From NCBI GenBank assembly GCA_031266495.1, contig JAISAX010000961.1, positions 1 through 17,617 on the forward strand: a stretch of 17,617 nucleotides of DNA, given 5' to 3'. Below are positions 6,989 to 12,484 of this stretch, one piece after another. The position numbers and the translations under genes are program-made. Numbering within the stretch: position 1 is the stretch's first letter; each line of letters begins with the position of its first letter. The notes beneath the pieces are model-generated. The model had not been told where the DNA came from. It searched no databases and saw only the letters and a list, made by a program, of their open reading frames with translations. This stretch comes from Opitutaceae bacterium (GTDB taxonomy: Bacteria; Verrucomicrobiota; Verrucomicrobiae; Opitutales; Opitutaceae).

Positions 6989-9625
6989 ATGCGCAAACCG
7001 AAACACCTGATCCACCTCGCGACACTCGCCTCGTTGCTGACCATCACGACGCACGCCGGCCCGATCACCGACTGGACCCTTTCAACCTCGCCCGGCGCCA
7101 CCGCCGCGCGCAACGCCGCCGGCGTCATCACGCTCGCCGACAACAGCCCGGCCGACACCCCCCGTGCCACGCACCAATTCCCCGAACCTGTCACCCATGG
7201 ACAACTACACTGGCGCGCTAGGCACATGCAAGGCCGGGGCACGCTCGTGCACACGCTCCGCCTTCACACCACGGACCGGCAAACCCGGGAAATCGCCGTG
7301 TACAACGGCGCTCTCTATCTCAAAAAAACCGGCGAACGCGGACACCCCGCATACGTTCCCGCCGGGCAAGACTGGTTCGCCATCGGCACATGGGCCGACT
7401 TCCGCCTCGCCTTCGACACCCGGAAAAACATCGCCCAACTCTACCTCAACAACGCCCCCGTCCCTCTCGCCGAACTCAAACAAATCGACGCTCCGGTCAC
7501 CCGCATCACCCTGACCGCCGGACACGACATCGCCATCGGCAACGCCGCCGAATTTGCCGACATCTCCCTCGACACCGCGCCCATCGACATCAAACAAGTC
7601 AAACGGCACCCCCAACCCCGCCCCGCACGCGCGCAACGCTCCGACGCCTGGCCCGAACCCAACCCCAATCCCGCCCCCGCTGACTGGACCGTGCGGGACA
7701 AGTTTCAACAATTCGCCGACTGGTGGCCAGCCAACCTCGCCAACCCCGCCGCCGCCAACGCGCGCGACGCCCTCAAAAACTCCATTCGCCGCGAAGCGCT
7801 CGGCATCGGCAACGAATTCACCTCCGCCATGCGGCTCCTTCCCGGCATAGCAAATTCGATACGTACTGAACCTCCCTTCGCCGGCGCGCAACAATCCCAC
7901 CTGTATCGATCCTCCCCCGGCAAATGGACGGACTGGGACCGCCCAAGCAACACGCGCATCATGGAATGCGTCACCCAACTCGCCCGTTTCTACGCGCTCG
8001 GCCAACCCTGGAACCCCTACCACCGCGACCCCGCGCTCGGCAAACGCCTCACCGAAGCCCTGCACTACTGGCTCGCCCTGCAAACCCCCGAAGGCGGTTT
8101 TCCGGAATACGCCGGATTCGGCTCCGGCGAACTCCCCTCCACCTCCTTCGGCCTCATGTGCATGGTCGAGATTTACGACGCACTCAAGGACGAACCCCTC
8201 TTTGCCGGCCTCTCCCCGCGCTGGGTCGAATCCATGAAACACGCCGTACGGTGGAATTCGATACCCGGCTCCCCCCAGCGCAACCAGGGCATCAGCCACG
8301 CCAACCAGATCCTCGGCGTCATCTCCGGCGCCTGGCACCTGCACCGCATCACCGGCGAACCGGGCTGGAAAACGCTCTACGACGAACTGACCGACTGGTG
8401 GACCTCCACCGCTCAAAGCAAGGAAGGCTGGTATCGCGAAGGCGGAGGCCGCGAAGACTTTTCCTACTCGCAAGTTTCCGATCTCTACGGCGACCGCCTC
8501 GCCATCGAGACCGGAGACCCGCGCTGGATAAAATCCCTTCGCCGCGCGTATCTCGCCTCCCAATACATCGTCGTTTACGAAATGGACAAAAAAACGGCGC
8601 TCCTTGATGTGACCGGCCATGCCCGCACCCAACCCGCACCCGCGCTCAACTTCCCCCGGATGCCATCCGGCGCCGTCACCAATCCGCGGCAAATCGATCA
8701 ACCCCGGCAACGCTACATGGGCTGGTTCAATCACATCGCGACCCTTGTTCCCGAGGCGCGCGCCTTTGCCATCAACGCCATCACCCCGGAAAAAGCCGCC
8801 GACAGGGAAGACGCGTTTTTCAGAAACTGGCCGGCCAGCCTCGCATGGCTCGCGCAACCCTCGCACGTCCGCGGTGCGCAACGCGGAGCCTACGCCTGGG
8901 ACGACGCCGCAAACGGCACGTTCTGGACACTGCCCGCCGATGCCATGCAACAAGCCGTCACCCAAACCCGTCCATGGAAAGAAACCCGGTTCACGGAATC
9001 CTTCCGCGATGACATGAACGAACAGGAACTCTCCTGCGTGCGCCGCCCCGGTTACTACGCGACCATCCGTTCAGGCCGGGCAAACGGGAAGCAAGTTCCT
9101 GGCCTGGGCCTGGTGTGGGTGCCCGGTTTTGGCTCCGTATTTGTTTCCTCCAACGACTCGCCGCGTCCCGCTTTTGGCTGGCGCCGCACCGGAGCCGAAA
9201 CCAAACGTGAAATCCGCCGCATGACGCGCATCTGGTCCGGCCCCTCGCCGGAAAAATCCGGAAGCCTCACCCTTTCCTGTGAAAACTTTCCCTCCTTCCG
9301 GTTCGACTTTGCGGACGAGACGCTTGGCATCCGTACCGAAGGCGCCCCGCTCCACCTGCCCCTGCTCAATCGCTCCGGTGAAGAATGGACGCTCGCCGAC
9401 GGCTCCGCATGGAATGGAAAACAGGTTGTCACAACTTTCTCACTACGCCTCCATCGGGTTGATCAAAACGTGACTCACGACGTGGTGCTTGCATTTGCCC
9501 GTCCTGTCGTACTGGAAATGGCCGCGCCTCACGCCGTGGCGGAGGATATTATAATCCGGAGTCTTTCCGTGACGCCCGTAACATCCGGTCCGCTGGAGAT
9601 CACCATGAGCAGAGCGGGCAAGTAG
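6989..9625 (+). CDS. exported multidomain protein, possible polysaccharide-active enzyme
   Basis: An 878-residue protein with a Sec signal peptide (basic MRKPKHL, hydrophobic core, cut near THA-GP at 23). Residues about 25-210 are strand-rich and look like a concanavalin/LamG-type domain. A Pro-rich linker (PQPRPARAQRS...NPNPAPADW) follows. Residues about 240-600 are helical with paired-helix repeats rich in Trp, Tyr and Gly (for example WLALQTPEGGFPEY, GISHANQILGVISGAWHLHR, EGWYREGG), the look of an (alpha/alpha) barrel. The last 250 residues are a beta-sandwich type. This order recalls polysaccharide lyases and heparinase-like proteins, but I cannot match it to a named family or fix catalytic residues; His, Tyr and Arg candidates are plentiful. 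The start at 6989 is supported by GGAG 9 bases upstream and by the signal peptide. It lies 107 bp after the pseudopilin gene, and a direct repeat spans its stop codon. Confidence 0.75.
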   Translation: MRKPKHLIHLATLASLLTITTHAGPITDWTLSTSPGATAARNAAGVITLADNSPADTPRATHQFPEPVTHGQLHWRARHMQGRGTLVHTLRLHTTDRQTREIAVYNGALYLKKTGERGHPAYVPAGQDWFAIGTWADFRLAFDTRKNIAQLYLNNAPVPLAELKQIDAPVTRITLTAGHDIAIGNAAEFADISLDTAPIDIKQVKRHPQPRPARAQRSDAWPEPNPNPAPADWTVRDKFQQFADWWPANLANPAAANARDALKNSIRREALGIGNEFTSAMRLLPGIANSIRTEPPFAGAQQSHLYRSSPGKWTDWDRPSNTRIMECVTQLARFYALGQPWNPYHRDPALGKRLTEALHYWLALQTPEGGFPEYAGFGSGELPSTSFGLMCMVEIYDALKDEPLFAGLSPRWVESMKHAVRWNSIPGSPQRNQGISHANQILGVISGAWHLHRITGEPGWKTLYDELTDWWTSTAQSKEGWYREGGGREDFSYSQVSDLYGDRLAIETGDPRWIKSLRRAYLASQYIVVYEMDKKTALLDVTGHARTQPAPALNFPRMPSGAVTNPRQIDQPRQRYMGWFNHIATLVPEARAFAINAITPEKAADREDAFFRNWPASLAWLAQPSHVRGAQRGAYAWDDAANGTFWTLPADAMQQAVTQTRPWKETRFTESFRDDMNEQELSCVRRPGYYATIRSGRANGKQVPGLGLVWVPGFGSVFVSSNDSPRPAFGWRRTGAETKREIRRMTRIWSGPSPEKSGSLTLSCENFPSFRFDFADETLGIRTEGAPLHLPLLNRSGEEWTLADGSAWNGKQVVTTFSLRLHRVDQNVTHDVVLAFARPVVLEMAAPHAVAEDIIIRSLSVTPVTSGPLEITMSRAGK

Positions 9626-9634
9626 AGCGGGCAA
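9611..9634 (+). repeat. 11-bp direct repeat spanning the stop codon
   Basis: AGAGCGGGCAA occurs at 9611-9621 and again at 9624-9634, with the TAG stop (9623-9625) in the junction. The last five codons of the 878-residue gene thus seem to have been duplicated into the 3' flank, or the repeat invaded the gene end. Confidence 0.6.
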
Positions 9635-9642
9635 CCGAAACC

Positions 9643-9756
9643 GTGGCACGGGCATCTTGCCCGTGTTCCGGAAAGTGGCACGGGCTTCCAGCCCGTGAGC
9701 GTTGCAGACCACCCCATTTCCGTGGCAGGCCACCCCGCCTCCGGCGTCTGCAACGC
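9643..9756. repeat. GGCACGGGC palindrome pair and 11-bp inverted repeat
   Basis: Two copies of GTGGCACGGGC...GCCCGTG occur in tandem. CACGGGCA-TCT-TGCCCGTG (9647-9665) and CACGGGCT-TCC-AGCCCGTG (9679-9697) are each a perfect 8-bp stem with a 3-base loop. They are followed by GCGTTGCAGAC (9699-9709) and its exact complement GTCTGCAACGC (9746-9756), enclosing two CCACCCC copies. This dispersed palindrome type is familiar from Verrucomicrobiota intergenic DNA. The 264-bp gap 9626-9889 holds this block, a downstream GC-rich stretch with a second GCCTCCGGC copy, and no convincing gene. Confidence 0.75.
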
Positions 9757-9889
9757 CGCCTCCGGCAGCTTCCCCGGAACTTCCGGTGCATGCCCCGAAG
9801 GACCCGGGGAGGCCCTCCTCCCCGCCGTGCCAGCCCCCGTTCGTGCCGCTGCGCCTGCCGCCGCGCCCGGTTCCCTTTTCCCGTAAACC

Positions 9890-10555
9890 ATGAACAACCA
9901 CGACAATATCCCCCGCAAGGACGAAGATTTTCACCTCTTTCAGGGAAACCTGATGGTGACGCTGCCCTCCTTGTTTTCGAAACTCGGCATCACTGCGGCG
10001 CAACTGGAGCCGCTCGAGGCCGCGCAGGCCCCCTGGTACGAAGCCTGGGGCATCGTCAGCAACCCGGCCACGCGGACGAGCGTGGCCATCAGCAACAAGG
10101 ACGATGCCCGCGAAGCCTACGAAGCCGCCATCCGCAAATTCCTGCGCCGCTACGTCAACGGCAACGACGACCTCACCAACGGAGATCGTCAGTTGCTCGG
10201 CCTCTCTCCGCGCAAGGAAGGCCACACGCCCATCGTGCCGCCGGACGATTACCCGGAAGCCTCGTTCGACACGAGCATCTTGCGCGAGATCGCCGCGCAC
10301 ATCCGCGTGCGCGGCAGCAGCAGCCGGGCCAAGGCCCCCCGCATGCACGGCACGGAGGCCGTCCACGCGATCCTCGACGCGCCGCCCGCCGACATCGAGC
10401 AACTGACGCATTCGGCCTTCGACACGCGCAGCCCGCTCAAGCTCACGTTCCGGGAGAGCGACCGGGGCAAGACGCTCTATATAGCCTTCCGCTGGGAAGC
10501 GCCCAACGGAGCCAAAGGCCCCTGGAGCCCCATCTATGCCGTCGTCGTGCCGTAA
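9890..10555 (+). CDS. anonymous 221-residue conserved-type protein
   Basis: A soluble protein with no signal peptide or membrane segment. Residues about 10-105 are helical and acidic (LPSLFSKLGITAAQLEPLEA; ISNKDDAREAYEAAIRKFLRRYV). After a Pro-rich hinge (VPPDDYPEASFD, near 125) the C-terminal half is strand-rich and ends with RGKTLYIAFRWEAPNGAKGPWSP, which looks like the last strands of a fibronectin type III-like fold. I recognise the general pattern from unnamed proteins in Bacteroidota and Verrucomicrobiota (the FDTRSP, RGKT and GPWS marks), but know no function for them. Codon use is GC-rich and normal for the window. The start ATG at 9890 has no Shine-Dalgarno. It stands alone between two repeat-filled gaps, and its place just ahead of a PEP-CTERM gene may be incidental. 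Confidence 0.75.
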   Translation: MNNHDNIPRKDEDFHLFQGNLMVTLPSLFSKLGITAAQLEPLEAAQAPWYEAWGIVSNPATRTSVAISNKDDAREAYEAAIRKFLRRYVNGNDDLTNGDRQLLGLSPRKEGHTPIVPPDDYPEASFDTSILREIAAHIRVRGSSSRAKAPRMHGTEAVHAILDAPPADIEQLTHSAFDTRSPLKLTFRESDRGKTLYIAFRWEAPNGAKGPWSPIYAVVVP

Positions 10556-10581
10556 TGCTATCACCGCTACCAGCCGACGGC

Positions 10582-10620
10582 TCTGAAATCTGAAAATCTG
10601 AAATTCCCAAATTCCAAATC
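10582..10620. repeat. TCTGAAA tandem units and TTCCCAAATTCC tail
   Basis: TCTGAAA, TCTGAAAA and TCTGAAA follow one another and run into AAATTCCC and AAATTCC. This AT-rich block in a GC-rich setting lies just before the PEP-CTERM gene start at 10636. Similar strings recur between genes in several soil and gut phyla. It may also provide a low-melting promoter region. Confidence 0.55.
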
Positions 10621-10635
10621 CCTTTTGGCCCGCAA

Positions 10636-11697
10636 ATGAACATGAAAAAACCAAAAACCAACCATGCAGCCGCGCTGGTCGCCGCTGCTTTCACACTGGG
10701 GGCGGCGACGGCCTTCGGAGCCACGCCCGGCTCGCAGATCATTGATATGTCCACCGTCACCGTGGGCGACATCGGCAACGCGGCGGACGGCACCACCGGT
10801 TACGGAGCCGTCTCCTACGAGTACCAGATCGGAAAGTACGAGGTGACGAACGCGCAGTATGCGGCGTTCCTGAACGCGGTGGACAGCACCGGAGCGAACA
10901 CGCTCGCACTCTACAACAGCAACATGGGGAGCAACGCCTACGGAGGCATCACGCTGAATAGCGGGGGTGCAGACGGTAGCAAGTATGAGGTGAAGGCCGG
11001 GTATGGGCTGAAGCCGGTGAACTTTGTGTCGATTTACGATGCGATGAGGTTCACGAACTGGCTGACGACGGGAGGCACGGAGACGGGGGTGTACAACCTT
11101 CTCGGAGGAGGTGCGACCCCGGACAACGGAACCACGGTGATACGGACACTGGACGTGATCCCCGGGACGTTGTGGGCGGTAGCGAGCGAGGACGAGTGGT
11201 ATAAAGCCGCCTATTACGACGGAAACGACGCCGGCACGTATCGCACGTATCCGGTGACGGGCACGCTGAAGAAAGGCACAAACGTGAACGGCGGCACGGC
11301 GAACTACTACTCCGTAGGCTATGTGTTCCCCAATAATGGCCCGCTGGGCGATGGAGGCCGTATCGCGGATGTGGATCACTACGACCTGGTGGAAGGAGCG
11401 AGTTCATTTTACAGAACGTACCAGCAGGGCGGCAACGTCAGGGAGTTGAACGATACTATTATTTCTGGTACTGCCCGTGGGATGCGGGGCGGTTCGTTCG
11501 CCAACTTCGATTTCGACATCGTCTCTTCGGCGCGCAAAAACACCGTCAACGAGAGCAGCGGCACCGGTTTTCGTGTAGTGTCGCTGTCCAGCCTTGCGGC
11601 CGTGCCTGAGCCGGGGGCGTATGCTGCCACGATGGGACTGTTGATGTTGATAATTGGAATGTGGATACGCAGGGGCCGCCGGGCGGGGCGCGGTTGA
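10636..11697 (+). CDS. PEP-CTERM protein with formylglycine-generating-enzyme-like domain
   Basis: A 353-residue exported protein. An N-terminal signal peptide (MNMKKPKTNHAAALVAAAFTL..., cut near AFG-AT) leads into a SUMF1/FGE-sulfatase-like domain (about 60-318) recognised by YQIGKYEVTNAQYAAFLNAV, PVNFVSIYDAMRFTNWL, SEDEWYKAAYY, GGNVRELND and RGGSF...GFRV. A PEP-CTERM tail, VPEPGAYAATMG plus a hydrophobic segment and RRGRR (323-353), marks it for sorting by an exosortase. There is no cysteine in the whole protein, so it cannot perform the Cys-dependent FGE reaction; the fold is probably used for binding or structure at the surface or in the matrix. Codon use in 10850-11400 is more G-rich than in the genes around it. 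ATG 10642 is an alternative start. The end overlaps a small frame starting at 11654. Confidence 0.9.
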   Translation: MNMKKPKTNHAAALVAAAFTLGAATAFGATPGSQIIDMSTVTVGDIGNAADGTTGYGAVSYEYQIGKYEVTNAQYAAFLNAVDSTGANTLALYNSNMGSNAYGGITLNSGGADGSKYEVKAGYGLKPVNFVSIYDAMRFTNWLTTGGTETGVYNLLGGGATPDNGTTVIRTLDVIPGTLWAVASEDEWYKAAYYDGNDAGTYRTYPVTGTLKKGTNVNGGTANYYSVGYVFPNNGPLGDGGRIADVDHYDLVEGASSFYRTYQQGGNVRELNDTIISGTARGMRGGSFANFDFDIVSSARKNTVNESSGTGFRVVSLSSLAAVPEPGAYAATMGLLMLIIGMWIRRGRRAGRG

Positions 11698-12097
11698 AAC
11701 GCTTTACCCGGACGGGGGCAGGCGGGCGGCCTGGCGGGCGGAGGGGAGGGTTTTTCGTGTTTTCCCCCCCTTTCCCGCCGCCATCCCCTGGCCGCCGTCA
11801 GCGCCCCGCGACCATTCGCCCGCCGAACAACTCCTCTGGCGGCTGGAACTGAAGCGCTGGCTCGAAGGATGGCAGGACCCGATCCTGCGCGAGTCCGGCG
11901 ACCGCTATTTCGAGGACGACCTCGGCCGCACCTTCATGCACCTGCCCGACCGTATAAAAATCCTCGAAGACCTGAAGGCCACCGGCTGGCGGCACACCCG
12001 GGACGCCCTCCGCCGCGAGGTGGCGAAAGAAACCCGCGCCGTCCGCAACTTTTCCGACGAGAGTGCCGCTTCCGGGTGGCCGCGCGCGGCTGATTGA
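11654..12097 (+). CDS. small hypothetical gene with unclear start
   Basis: From about 11800 to 12080 the frame has strong coding character: GC-rich third positions and a charged, helical product (SPAEQLLWRLELKRWLEG; DRYFEDDLGRTFMHLPDRIK; ILEDLKATGWRHTRDALRRE). The family is not recognised. Upstream, the only start-like codon that keeps the frame is a TTG at 11654, inside the end of the PEP-CTERM gene, and the first 45 residues are Gly/Ala/Arg/Pro-rich and look non-coding. A C7 run (11764-11770) separates the poor from the good part, so an indel there, loss of the true 5' end, or an unusual start are all possible. It may therefore be a remnant. The repeat element at 12108 begins 10 bp after the stop. 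Confidence 0.4.
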   Translation: MECGYAGAAGRGAVETLYPDGGRRAAWRAEGRVFRVFPPFPAAIPWPPSAPRDHSPAEQLLWRLELKRWLEGWQDPILRESGDRYFEDDLGRTFMHLPDRIKILEDLKATGWRHTRDALRREVAKETRAVRNFSDESAASGWPRAAD

Positions 12098-12107
12098 CCC
12101 GGAAGCT

Positions 12108-12262
12108 GGAACCGCTAAAGGACGCTAAAACTCGCTAAAGGAAATCAGGTTGATGAGGAAACCGGGAGACAGGGACCTTCACCTGCCGGGTGAAGACATC
12201 GTTGGGTCATCCTGCCAGACAGTATCTTTGTTTAGCGTCCGTTAGCGCCTTTTAGCGGTTCC
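12108..12262. repeat. CGCTAAA inverted-repeat element (155 bp)
   Basis: The left arm 12108-12141 has three CGCTAAA copies (in GGAACCGCTAAAGGACGCTA and onward). The right arm 12231-12262 is its imperfect complement (TTTAGCG, TTAGCG, TTTTAGCGGTTCC). The outer 12 bases, GGAACCGCTAAA, are exactly complementary. Within the 89-bp interior CTTCACC-TGCCG-GGTGAAG (12177-12195) makes a perfect 7-bp stem. The unit could fold as a long hairpin RNA or be a small non-autonomous mobile element; no flanking target duplication was found. The gap 12098-12484 otherwise holds pyrimidine-rich direct repeats (CGCCGTCCCTCC twice near 12340) and an AT-rich stretch (12390-12435) that may hold the promoter for the next gene. 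Confidence 0.7.
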
Positions 12263-12484
12263 CTCCGCCGCGGTTTTCAGGTTCAGATTCCTGCACAAGG
12301 GCCGAAAAGAATGAGAAGATTTGAAACGCATGTCCTCCGCCGTCCCTCCCGCCGTCCCTCCTCTCCCTCCCCTATCCCTTTGCGCATGTACTTTTAATAA
12401 ACCGGCCGCTTGCGGGTTTTAACAAATAACAAAACTTCTCCTTGTTGGCATCCGGCCCAGCCGTCACGTTCTGCCACTCGATTC

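Noticed and set aside
7205..8965. 586-codon minus-strand open frame
   Set aside because: Antisense to the 878-residue exported protein; the long open frame follows from high GC and lack of TTA/CTA/TCA codons. No start context or domain is seen.
9695..9886. Short Ala/Pro/Gly-rich frames in the gap before the 221-residue gene
   Set aside because: They translate the palindromic repeats and have no coding bias or start signal.
9443..10654. 403-codon minus-strand open frame
   Set aside because: It runs across the repeat-filled gap, a gene and the TCTGAAA repeat; the translated repeat parts (GIWEFQIF-like) are typical of non-coding repeats.
11400..11600. Variable region of a diversity-generating retroelement in the FGE-like protein
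   Set aside because: Such folds are known targets, but no template repeat and no reverse transcriptase were found in the window.
10636..11697. Functional formylglycine-generating enzyme for sulfatases
   Set aside because: There are no cysteines, no sulfatase nearby, and a PEP-CTERM anchor is present.
12108..12141. CGCTAAA copies as a CRISPR array
   Set aside because: Units are 7 bp with 3-5 bp between, far too short for repeat-spacer structure, and no cas gene is present.
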